DNA of 64,000 nt from Ruegeria arenilitoris. Lineage in GTDB: Bacteria; Pseudomonadota; Alphaproteobacteria; Rhodobacterales; Rhodobacteraceae. The first letter of the stretch is position 1. Each line of letters begins with the position of its first letter. The DNA is taken from assembly GCF_013035315.1 (NCBI RefSeq), contig NZ_WQHP01000004.1:186001-250000 (forward strand), read 5' to 3'. Positions 49,879-57,841 of the stretch are shown in pieces. The position numbers and the translations under genes were made by a program. Below the pieces are notes generated by a model, which worked only from the letters and a program-made list of their open reading frames with translations, was not told the DNA's origin and searched no databases.

Positions 49879-51512
49879 GTGATACCCTTCTCAAGGTCCG
49901 CGACCTAAAGATTGGCGCGACCGTCTATCCGCCGGGTGAAAAACCCCATGACATCGAAATCGTGCACGGGGTCAGCTTTGACCTCGAGCGCGGCAAGGTG
50001 CTGGGCCTGATCGGTGAATCGGGTGCCGGGAAATCCACGATCGGTCTGGCCTCGATGGCCTATGGCCGTGGCGGTGTCAAAATCACCGGCGGCGAGGTCT
50101 GGGTCAACGGGCGCGATATCCTGAAAACTTCGCATGGCGATATCCGCAAGCTGCGCGGTGGCGAGGTCACCTATGTGTCCCAATCCGCCGCGGCGTCCTT
50201 CAACCCAGCCAAAAAGATCATGGATCAGGTTGTTGAGGCTGCGGTCGAGCAAAAGAAGTTCAGCCGTAAAGAGGCCGAGGGCCGTGCCCGCGAACTGTTC
50301 GCCAAACTGGGTCTGCCCGACCCTGACAATATCGGCGACCGTTACCCGCACCAGGTTTCGGGTGGTCAGCTGCAGCGCTGTATGACGGCACTGGCGCTGT
50401 GTCCCGAGCCCGATCTGGTGGTGTTCGACGAACCCACCACGGCTTTGGACGTGACCACGCAGATCGACGTTCTCATGGCGATCAAAGAGGCCATCGCCGA
50501 CACTGGCGTTGCTGCCCTGTACATCACCCACGACCTTGCCGTTGTCGCTCAGGTCAGCGACGACATCATGGTTCTGCGGATGGGCAACACGGTCGAATAC
50601 GGCACCACCGATCAGATCATCAACAACCCGCAAGAGGAATACACTCAGGCGCTGGTCTCGGTCCGCTCGATCGAACACGAAGAAAAGCAGCCCACACCGG
50701 AACCGGTGCTGAGCGTTGACGGCATCACCGCGCGCTATAAGGGGCTGAATTTCGACGTATTGCACAACGTCAATGTCGAGCTTCATCCGGGGCAGACGCT
50801 GGCCGTCGTGGGCGAGTCCGGTTCGGGCAAGTCGACGCTGGCACGGGTGATCACCGGCCTGCTGCCTCCGCGCGATGGTGAGATCAATTTCGCCGGGCGC
50901 AAGCTCAGCCCTGATCTGGCCGGGCGCACGCGCGAGGACCTGCGCGAGCTGCAAATGATCTATCAGATGGCGGACGTGGCGATGAACCCACGTCAGACCG
51001 TCGGTACGATCATCGGTCGTCCGTTGGAGTTCTACTTCAACATGCGCGGGTCCGAAAAACGCAAGCGGATCATCGAACTGTTGGATGAGATTGAGCTGGG
51101 CGAAAAGTTCATCGACCGTTATCCGGCGGAACTGTCCGGTGGTCAGAAACAGCGTGTGTGCATCGCGCGGTCGCTGGCGGCCAAGCCCAAGATGATCATC
51201 TGCGATGAGGTCACCTCGGCGCTCGATCCTCTTGTTGCGGACGGCATACTCAAGCTGCTGCTGGATCTGCAAAAGATCGAGGATGTGGCCTATCTGTTCA
51301 TCACTCACGATCTGGCGACGGTGCGCGCGATCAGCGACAGTATCGCGGTGATGTATCAGGGACGCGTGGTCCGCTATGGCCCCAAGTCGCAGGTGCTGAG
51401 CCCGCCGTTCGATGACTATACCGATCTACTTCTGAGCTCGGTGCCGGAAATGCACCTGGGCTGGCTGGAAGAGGTCGTCGCCCACCGCAAAATGGAGAGC
51501 GCAGGGAACTGA
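49875..51512 (+). CDS. ABC transporter ATP-binding protein with two fused nucleotide-binding domains
   Basis: A 545-residue ATPase with two NBDs, equivalent to DppD and DppF fused. Domain 1 (residues 1-260) has Walker A GESGAGKST and signature VSGGQLQRCMTALAL with VFDEPTTALD. Domain 2 (about 275-540) has GESGSGKST, LSGGQKQRVCIARSL and ICDEVTSALDP. Each Walker B has the expected acidic residue. It powers the preceding permeases. A short rho-independent-type hairpin follows the stop at 51542-51580. Confidence 0.94.
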   Translation: MSDTLLKVRDLKIGATVYPPGEKPHDIEIVHGVSFDLERGKVLGLIGESGAGKSTIGLASMAYGRGGVKITGGEVWVNGRDILKTSHGDIRKLRGGEVTYVSQSAAASFNPAKKIMDQVVEAAVEQKKFSRKEAEGRARELFAKLGLPDPDNIGDRYPHQVSGGQLQRCMTALALCPEPDLVVFDEPTTALDVTTQIDVLMAIKEAIADTGVAALYITHDLAVVAQVSDDIMVLRMGNTVEYGTTDQIINNPQEEYTQALVSVRSIEHEEKQPTPEPVLSVDGITARYKGLNFDVLHNVNVELHPGQTLAVVGESGSGKSTLARVITGLLPPRDGEINFAGRKLSPDLAGRTREDLRELQMIYQMADVAMNPRQTVGTIIGRPLEFYFNMRGSEKRKRIIELLDEIELGEKFIDRYPAELSGGQKQRVCIARSLAAKPKMIICDEVTSALDPLVADGILKLLLDLQKIEDVAYLFITHDLATVRAISDSIAVMYQGRVVRYGPKSQVLSPPFDDYTDLLLSSVPEMHLGWLEEVVAHRKMESAGN

Positions 51513-51541
51513 TCGCTTCGTGACAGTTCGATGAAATTTCG

Positions 51542-51584
51542 AAATCCCGGCGCCTTGTTGGATGACAGGTGTCGGGATTTTGCT
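51542..51584 (+). terminator. Candidate terminator after the ABC importer operon
   Basis: An 8-bp stem (AAATCCCG / CGGGATTT) with a 23-base loop is followed by a short T-rich run, 30 bases past the ATPase stop. The long loop makes it a moderate terminator. Confidence 0.55.
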
Positions 51585-51612
51585 ATTGGGGGCGCGAACG
51601 GGCAGGCCTGTT

Positions 51613-51635
51613 GGTTCGAATCCCCTAGGGTCGCC
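51613..51635 (+). other. tRNA 3'-end-like fragment
   Basis: The 23 bases GGTTCGAATCCCCTAGGGTC followed by GCC resemble a tRNA T-loop and acceptor 3' half. No matching 5' half, D-arm or anticodon arm exists upstream, and a T-stem cannot be formed with the preceding GTTGG. It is probably a chance match or a remnant of a tRNA-targeted integration event. Confidence 0.3.
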
Positions 51636-51660
51636 GCATATCAGAACAAAAGGCCGGAAC

Positions 51661-52497
51661 ATGGATCGCAAACTACTTCTCATCATTCTGGACGGCGTTC
51701 CGTGGCGCAATTTCCGTCGCTTGTTTGGCAACCTTGAAGGTTGGGTTGACAGCGGCGAGGCGCGGGTCTGGAAAATGCGTGCGGTCCTGCCGTCGACCTC
51801 GGCCAGTTGCTATGCCTCGATCCATACCGGCGTCACCCCTCAGGAACACGGCTGCACCGGCAACGGCAACGTATTCCGGCTAGACCACAAAGACGTGTTC
51901 AGCCAAGTGCGCGAAGCTGGCGGCGTGACCGGAGCCGTCACCCACAGTTATTGGTCGCAATTCTTCAATCGCCATCCCTTCGATTACGTCCGCGATATCG
52001 AGTATGACGAGCCAGAGAGCAAGACGATTAACCACGGCCGTTTCCACACGATGACCGGCTATGGAAAGGCCAACCAGATGACACCGTCCGATGTCGACCT
52101 GTACGGCACGCTGACCAACCTGTGTCTGCGGTTTGGGTTGGACTACGGCATTCTGCATACCTGCACGCTGGACAGCATGGGCCATCGGTTCTTCCACGAC
52201 TGCGAGGAAATGGATCACGCTTGTTTTGTTGCCGACGAAATGCTGGCGCCCTTCATCCCCCGCTGGCGGCAATTGGGGTTTGAGGTGATCGTAACCGCAG
52301 ATCACGGCCAGGATGAACGCGGTCACCACGGCGGCCGCAGCGCGCTGCAACAGGAGACCGCGCTTTACTACTTTGGCGACGCCGAAGGTCCCGAGGTCGA
52401 CACGGTGATCGACCAATTGCAACTTGCACCAACGATTCTGGACCGTATGGGTGCACCGATCGCCGAGACGATGAAAGCCCAACCGTTCCTGAAGTAA
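51661..52497 (+). CDS. Alkaline-phosphatase-superfamily nucleotide pyrophosphatase/phosphodiesterase
   Basis: A 278-residue protein of the type I phosphodiesterase/nucleotide pyrophosphatase fold. The metal site begins with ILDGVPW (Asp10). The likely nucleophile lies in PSTSASCYASIHTGVTP at about residues 44-60. The second metal cluster is TADHGQDERGHHGGRS near 217-232. There is no signal peptide. The ATG at 51661 gives the compact start MDRKLLLIILDG; a frame back to 51562 reads through the terminator and tRNA-like fragment and is rejected. It follows the peptide ABC operon, possibly with its own promoter. Substrate unknown. Confidence 0.85.
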   Translation: MDRKLLLIILDGVPWRNFRRLFGNLEGWVDSGEARVWKMRAVLPSTSASCYASIHTGVTPQEHGCTGNGNVFRLDHKDVFSQVREAGGVTGAVTHSYWSQFFNRHPFDYVRDIEYDEPESKTINHGRFHTMTGYGKANQMTPSDVDLYGTLTNLCLRFGLDYGILHTCTLDSMGHRFFHDCEEMDHACFVADEMLAPFIPRWRQLGFEVIVTADHGQDERGHHGGRSALQQETALYYFGDAEGPEVDTVIDQLQLAPTILDRMGAPIAETMKAQPFLK

Positions 52498-53421
52498 TCA
52501 GTCGTAGGGCCAGATGCTCTGGCCTAGCGCCTCGATGGCGACCGAAATCCTCTCAAAGCTGTCTGCGGCGCGCTTCACACTGGTGCGCGCCCGCAGATAA
52601 CCGTGAACGAGGCCAGGTTCGTTGATCCAATGCGCCTGCCCACCTGCGGCAGTGATCTTGTCGCAATAGCTGGGCCCGTCATCTCGCAGCGGGTCGCAAT
52701 CCGCAGTCACCACAACGGTCGGCGGCAGGTCCGAGAAATCGGCGTCGTGGAGCGGCGCAAAGGTCGGGTCACTCTCCGGAACATTGCCGCCGCAACGGAC
52801 TTTCTCATAGAAACGAACTTCGTCCAGTGTCAAAAGCGGCGCGTGGGCATGTTCGACATACGAGCCCTTCGACGTGTCACCGCCCAGTCCAGGATAGATC
52901 AGCACCTGCCCAAGAAAATTGTCCAGCCGTCCTCGACCATGATGCGCCACGGCCGCGGCAAGATTTCCACCGGCGCTGTCTCCGGCAAGGACAATCGGAT
53001 CGCCGAATTCCTGTACGACCCAATTCGTTGCAGTCCAGCTATCCTGAAACTGCGCCGGATGGACATGTTCGGGGCACAGGCGATAATCCACCGCAACAAC
53101 CCGGTACCCGGTTTGCGCGCAGATCTCAGCGCACACGTCGTCGTGGCTGTCCAGGCCACCAACTACGAAACCGCCCCCGTGGAAATAGACAACGGTTCTG
53201 GTGGGGTTTCCTGCGGTGTAGACGCGAACAGGCACGCCATCGGCGTGCCTGTTCTGTGTTTCGACCCCTGGCGGGCGAGGCTGGCGAAAGTCCTTGCACA
53301 TCGCGTCATACACGCCGCGCTGATCTTCGATCGACAACTCGACCGCATCATCAGGATAGCTTTCAGCCGTTCGTTTTATGAACGCCCAGGTTTCTTCATC
53401 AATCAGACGTTCATAATCCAT
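52498..53421 (-). CDS. Alpha/beta hydrolase (HSL-type esterase)
   Basis: A 307-residue hormone-sensitive-lipase-like esterase. The oxyanion motif HGGGFVVGG is at residues 81-89 and the nucleophile elbow GDSAGGN places Ser149. Asp near 245 (VTADCDPLRDDGPSY) and His near 275 (GLVHGYLRAR) complete the triad. It acts on short esters in the cytoplasm. Its stop directly abuts the convergent phosphodiesterase stop. It lies 12 bases downstream of an acyl-CoA synthetase on the same strand, so both may be co-transcribed. Confidence 0.9.
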   Translation of the reverse strand: MDYERLIDEETWAFIKRTAESYPDDAVELSIEDQRGVYDAMCKDFRQPRPPGVETQNRHADGVPVRVYTAGNPTRTVVYFHGGGFVVGGLDSHDDVCAEICAQTGYRVVAVDYRLCPEHVHPAQFQDSWTATNWVVQEFGDPIVLAGDSAGGNLAAAVAHHGRGRLDNFLGQVLIYPGLGGDTSKGSYVEHAHAPLLTLDEVRFYEKVRCGGNVPESDPTFAPLHDADFSDLPPTVVVTADCDPLRDDGPSYCDKITAAGGQAHWINEPGLVHGYLRARTSVKRAADSFERISVAIEALGQSIWPYD

Positions 53422-53433
53422 GTCCCCTCCCGG

Positions 53434-55323
53434 TCAGGCAGCCCATTCCCACGGCCGGGTATACGTTCCCAGCACTTTGCTGACATCGTCCTCGGAGGAA
53501 CCGTTCGCGTCAAGCTGCGCGACAAGCCCACGTTTCTTGTCGTCGGTCACCGACACCACGCGCGCGCCTAGACCGGCCTCTTCCAACGCACCGTTGTAGA
53601 TGCGCGTGATGGCCTGTTTACGCAGTTCAGGCTTAAAAACCTTACCAACGGCGGTTTTTGGCAATTCGTCCAGAATGGTCATGTGCTTGGGCTGTGCTGC
53701 GCGCTCGTGGACATGCACGCCGCAATATTCCATCAGTTCCTTTTCGGTCACCGAGGCACCATCGACCAGTTCAACAAAGGCACAAGGGACTTCGCCCGCG
53801 TAGGGATCCGGTTGCCCGATGGCACCGGCAAAGGCCACAGCATCGTGCCCCAGCAGCGCCTCTTCGATCTCGGCGGGGTCAATGTTGTGACCGCCACGAA
53901 TGATCAGATCCTTGGCGCGGCCGGTGATCCAAAGATAGCCATCTTCGTCGAACCGACCCAGGTCACCTGTGCGCAGGTACTTGTCGAAATGGTACAGATC
54001 AACGTTCTTGTCGGCCTCGGTATAGGTGTTGCCTGCATAAACACCGGGGTTCGAGATACAAATCTCCCCAATCTCGTCCGAGCCGCATTCCTTAGGCCCA
54101 TCAGGACCATCCAGCAGGATTTTCACGTCGGTGTAGGGGAACGGAATACCGATCGAACCGATCTTCTTTTCGCCATCCACCGGGTTGCAGGACACCAGAC
54201 AAGTGGCCTCGGTCAGGCCATAGCCTTCGACGATGGTGACACCGGTTGCCTCTTCGAACCGGCGGAACAGTTCCACCGGCAACGGGGCCGAGCCCGAGAA
54301 GGCCGTTTTCACGCTTGAGATATCTGCGTCTACCGGGCGCTGCATCTTGGCGGCGATTGCGGTTGGAACAGTGATGATAAACGTCACTTTCCAGCGTTCG
54401 ATCAGCTTCCAGAAATTGTCGAACACACCATCGCCGCGATACCCCGCAGGTGTCGGGAAGACCACGTGCGCGCCTGAGGAAACCGCAGCCATCATGATCA
54501 CGTGGACTGCGAATACGTGGAACATCGGCAGCGGGCACATTATCACGTCTTCGTCCGAGAACAGGAGCGTGTGGCCAAGCCAACCATTGTAGATCAGGCC
54601 CGAGTATTTGTGCTGCGCGACTTTCGGCATACCGGTCGTCCCGCCGGTATGGAAGTAGCAGGCAACGCGATCTTCCTTGCTGTCCTCAAACGTCAGCGTC
54701 GTTGGCTGTTTAGCCAGCTCTTTGTTGAAATTCTTGTAGTCTGCGTGGGCCAGTTTCTCCTTGTCGCCCATCTTTGGGCGCAGGAACGGCACCAGCCAAG
54801 ACTTTGGCGGCGTCAGGTAGCGGTTGAGGTCAATCTCGAGGATGGTTTTGACATTTGGCGCATGCCGCACCGCCTCTTCGACCTTCTGAGCCACATCCGT
54901 TTTCGGGAAGGACTTGAGCGTCACGACCACTTTGGCCCCGGTCTCGCGCAGGATTGCGGCGATCTGTTCGGGCTCTAGCAGCGGGTTGATCGGGTTCACG
55001 ATACCGGCGACCGCGCCGCCCATCATCGTGACCAGTGTCTCGTTACAGTTTGGCAGCACATAAGCTACCACGTCTTTTTCACCGATGCCCAATGACCGGA
55101 ACAGGTTTGCGGCCTGATTGACCTTGCCCAGCAGCTGCGACCACGTCAGCGTCTCGGCCTTGTCCGTCGCACCGGACAACAGCTGAAAACTGACCGCATT
55201 ACTGTTTGGGAATTTGCCCGCCGTACGCGACAGCAACTGGTGGAATGTGACCGGAACATCCCGATCTTCCCACGACATTTCCTGCTCAATCCTCGCCTTG
55301 TCTTCCAAACCCACAAAGGCCAT
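53434..55323 (-). CDS. Acyl-CoA synthetase (AMP-binding family)
   Basis: A 629-residue acyl-CoA synthetase, which activates a carboxylic acid with ATP and CoA. The P-loop-like A3 motif is CYFHTGGTTGMPKVAQHKYSG at about residues 213-233. Further core motifs are VEGYGLTEATCLVSCNP, YLRTGDLGRFDEDGYLWITGRAKDLIIRGGHNIDPAEIEEAL, and the C-terminal Lys in PKTAVGKVFKPELRKQA. Long N-terminal sequence and length suit medium or unusual acyl chains, but the substrate is undetermined. Clustered with an HSL-type esterase, suggesting ester hydrolysis and activation of the released acid. Confidence 0.92.
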   Translation of the reverse strand: MAFVGLEDKARIEQEMSWEDRDVPVTFHQLLSRTAGKFPNSNAVSFQLLSGATDKAETLTWSQLLGKVNQAANLFRSLGIGEKDVVAYVLPNCNETLVTMMGGAVAGIVNPINPLLEPEQIAAILRETGAKVVVTLKSFPKTDVAQKVEEAVRHAPNVKTILEIDLNRYLTPPKSWLVPFLRPKMGDKEKLAHADYKNFNKELAKQPTTLTFEDSKEDRVACYFHTGGTTGMPKVAQHKYSGLIYNGWLGHTLLFSDEDVIMCPLPMFHVFAVHVIMMAAVSSGAHVVFPTPAGYRGDGVFDNFWKLIERWKVTFIITVPTAIAAKMQRPVDADISSVKTAFSGSAPLPVELFRRFEEATGVTIVEGYGLTEATCLVSCNPVDGEKKIGSIGIPFPYTDVKILLDGPDGPKECGSDEIGEICISNPGVYAGNTYTEADKNVDLYHFDKYLRTGDLGRFDEDGYLWITGRAKDLIIRGGHNIDPAEIEEALLGHDAVAFAGAIGQPDPYAGEVPCAFVELVDGASVTEKELMEYCGVHVHERAAQPKHMTILDELPKTAVGKVFKPELRKQAITRIYNGALEEAGLGARVVSVTDDKKRGLVAQLDANGSSEDDVSKVLGTYTRPWEWAA

Positions 55324-55477
55324 GTGGCTCCTCCCTGTTCTTCTCCCACGTCTCGCGCGGTTGTCTCCTCAAGCAAGATGGGATCAAAACCGCGCAGGTG
55401 CAAGCGACGGGTTAGTGGTGCGATGGCCGATTTTGTAGTGTTACGCAGCGACGCGCGGCGATTTCCCTCGCGTAAGC

Positions 55478-57298
55478 TTATTCTGCCGCAACGCCGTCGG
55501 TGAATTGCAGGCGCGCGAGACGGGCATAAAGACCATCCTGATCTACCAGATCCTCATGCGTGCCCTGCGCCACGATCTGCCCGACTTCCATAACCACAAT
55601 CCGGTCTGCCTTTTTCACGGTCGCAAGACGGTGGGCCACGATCAGGGTGGTGCGCCCTGCCCGCATCTGGTCTACGGCGCCTTGTACAGCCCGTTCGCTT
55701 TCAGCGTCCAATGCCGAGGTTGCCTCGTCCAGCAGCAGAACCGGCGCGTCGCGCAGAATGGCGCGGGCAATGGCGATCCGCTGTTTCTGACCGCCCGACA
55801 ACATCACGCCGCGTTCACCGACAAAGCTGTCATACCCTTCGGGCAGCTTCGAGATGAACTCATGCGCTGCCGCGGCGCGCGCAGCAGCCTCGACCTCGGC
55901 ATCGGTTGCATCCAGACGTCCGAACCGAATGTTCTCACGAGCCGACGCAGCAAAGATGATCGGGTCCTGCGGCACCAAAGCCATGTGTTGGCGGAAATCT
56001 GACCGGTCCAGATCGCGCAGGTCGACACCATCCAGGCTGACATGGCCACTATCAGGATCGTAGAACCGCTGGATCATCTGGATGACCGTCGTTTTACCGG
56101 CACCGGACGGGCCGACAAAGGCGACGGTTTCACCAGGTTTGATCGACAGGCTCAGCTGGTCCAAGGCGACGACATCTGGCCGGGCCGGGTAGCGGAAAGT
56201 GACATTGTCGAACCGAATTTCGCCGCGCACAGGCGACGGCAGCGATGCCGCTTTTGCCGGGTCGGTTACTGTATCCTCGGCATTCAGCAACTCGACCAAT
56301 CGTTCGGTCGCACCCGCTGCGCGTTGCAATTCGCTCCAGATCTCGGACAGGGCGGCGACCGAACCGGCCATGATGATCGAGTAGATCACGAACTGGATCA
56401 GAACGCCTTCGGTCATGACCCCGTCGCGGACATCATTTGCGCCCATCCAGAGCACGCCGACGATCCCGGAAAAAACCAAGAAGATCACGATCACAGTCAG
56501 CACAGCACGGGTCTGAATACGCCGCAGCGAGACGATGTACGAGGTCTCGGTCATATCGCTGAACTGCTTGCGGCTGGCCTGCTCATGGGTAAAGGCTTGG
56601 ACGGTCTGCACCGCGCCCAAAGCCTCGCCCGCATTGCCGGAGGAGGCTGCGATCCAATCCTGGTTCTCCCGGCTGATCACGCGAAGGCGGCGGCCGAGAA
56701 CCAGAATTGGGACAACCACGACCGGGATCAGCAATAGCACCATTCCGGTCAGTTTGGCCGAGGTCAGCAGCATCAAAACCAGCCCGCCGACAAACATGAG
56801 CAGATTGCGCAGCGCGATCGAGACTGACGATCCCAGAACCGACTGAATCAGTGTGGTGTCAGTCGTAATCCGGCTAAGCACTTCGCCGGTCATGATCCGT
56901 TCATAGAACTCAGGGCTCATCCCAATTACGCGGTCGAACACGGCTTTGCGAATGTCAGCAACGACGCGCTCTCCCAGCCGGGTGACGAGGGCATAGCGGA
57001 TCCCCGTCCCCACTGCCAAAACGGCGGCAATGACCAGGGCTGCAAGGAAGTACCAATCCAGCAGCTCGCCATCCTCGATGCGAAAGTTATCGACAACGCG
57101 GCGCACTGCCAGTGGCAAAGTCAGCGTCATGCTGGCCGTCAAAACCAGCGCCAACGTCGCGCCGATCATCAGCATGCGATAAGGCTTCATGAACGGCCAA
57201 AGAGAGGACAAAACGCCAATTTTTCGCGATCCCGCGCGCTCTTCCGTCGCGCCGGGTGCAGGTTTACCCTTGGAGTTGGCTGAGGCAGAGTTCGCCAT
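55478..57298 (-). CDS. ABC exporter (MsbA/BmrA-like half-transporter)
   Basis: A 606-residue half-transporter with a membrane domain (residues 30-330, six helices) fused to an ATPase (350-600). Motifs are Walker A GPSGAGKTTVIQM near 400, the signature LSGGQKQRIAIARAIL near 505 and Walker B LLLDEATSALDAESE near 525. As a homodimer it exports lipids, drugs or peptides; the cargo is unknown. A basic N-terminal tail (KGKPAPGATEERAGSRK) precedes the first helix. It is monocistronic, 155 bases from the acyl-CoA synthetase gene, and downstream of tRNA-Gly on the same strand. Confidence 0.92.
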   Translation of the reverse strand: MANSASANSKGKPAPGATEERAGSRKIGVLSSLWPFMKPYRMLMIGATLALVLTASMTLTLPLAVRRVVDNFRIEDGELLDWYFLAALVIAAVLAVGTGIRYALVTRLGERVVADIRKAVFDRVIGMSPEFYERIMTGEVLSRITTDTTLIQSVLGSSVSIALRNLLMFVGGLVLMLLTSAKLTGMVLLLIPVVVVPILVLGRRLRVISRENQDWIAASSGNAGEALGAVQTVQAFTHEQASRKQFSDMTETSYIVSLRRIQTRAVLTVIVIFLVFSGIVGVLWMGANDVRDGVMTEGVLIQFVIYSIIMAGSVAALSEIWSELQRAAGATERLVELLNAEDTVTDPAKAASLPSPVRGEIRFDNVTFRYPARPDVVALDQLSLSIKPGETVAFVGPSGAGKTTVIQMIQRFYDPDSGHVSLDGVDLRDLDRSDFRQHMALVPQDPIIFAASARENIRFGRLDATDAEVEAAARAAAAHEFISKLPEGYDSFVGERGVMLSGGQKQRIAIARAILRDAPVLLLDEATSALDAESERAVQGAVDQMRAGRTTLIVAHRLATVKKADRIVVMEVGQIVAQGTHEDLVDQDGLYARLARLQFTDGVAAE

Positions 57299-57426
57299 TT
57301 TCGGCCCTTACGTCGTGTTCGCACTAAAGTTCCCGCTTCTTGGCGACCGTCGCCAGCGGGGTCAAGAACCACAATATACACCCCTTACAAAAAGGGCCAT
57401 TTGACGCAGAATTTGGGGGGCTGACT

Positions 57427-57501
<75 letters not shown>

Positions 57502-57841
57502 TCAGCGTTGGCTGGTTTATGCGATGCGTCAGATGCCGTCAAGCGCCGTTCGAAAGCAGATTTCAAATTCATTGCAGCCACAAGTTTCAAACTGTCATGC
57601 GCGCTGCCCCTTGAATTCGCCAAGTTGCGCGGGATGATTGGTTGCCCTGCGACCGAATGGCACCTCATCGTGATTTTCAAACCAATTTCAGCGCTGATAC
57701 ATTGATTTCTATACCAAAAACCGAAAGCGAGTTTGAACACCCCGGACCCGTCCTAAATCCTTCATGCAACCGTTACGAACCTGTCACAAAGAGTCCCTAA
57801 GTCGCGTTCACCAAATTCACTCAGACAGCCAGGAGCTATCC
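57502..57841. other. Intergenic region upstream of phoX
   Basis: This 340-bp region holds no convincing gene; short frames here lack family resemblance. It contains the Pho-box-like site at 57770-57787 and presumably the phoX promoter. The segment next to the tRNA is otherwise unremarkable. Confidence 0.6.
57770..57787 (+). promoter_or_regulatory. Candidate Pho box
   Basis: CCGTTAC-GAAC-CTGTCAC at 57770-57787 contains two direct seven-base half-sites spaced 11 bases apart, matching the PhoB consensus CTGTCAT-n4-CTGTCAC. It is 55-72 bases upstream of the phoX ATG. Binding by PhoB under phosphate limitation is the expected role and is inferred. Confidence 0.72.

Noticed and set aside
49905..51308. 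467-residue minus-strand frame over the ABC ATPase
   Set aside because: Complement of conserved Walker motifs.
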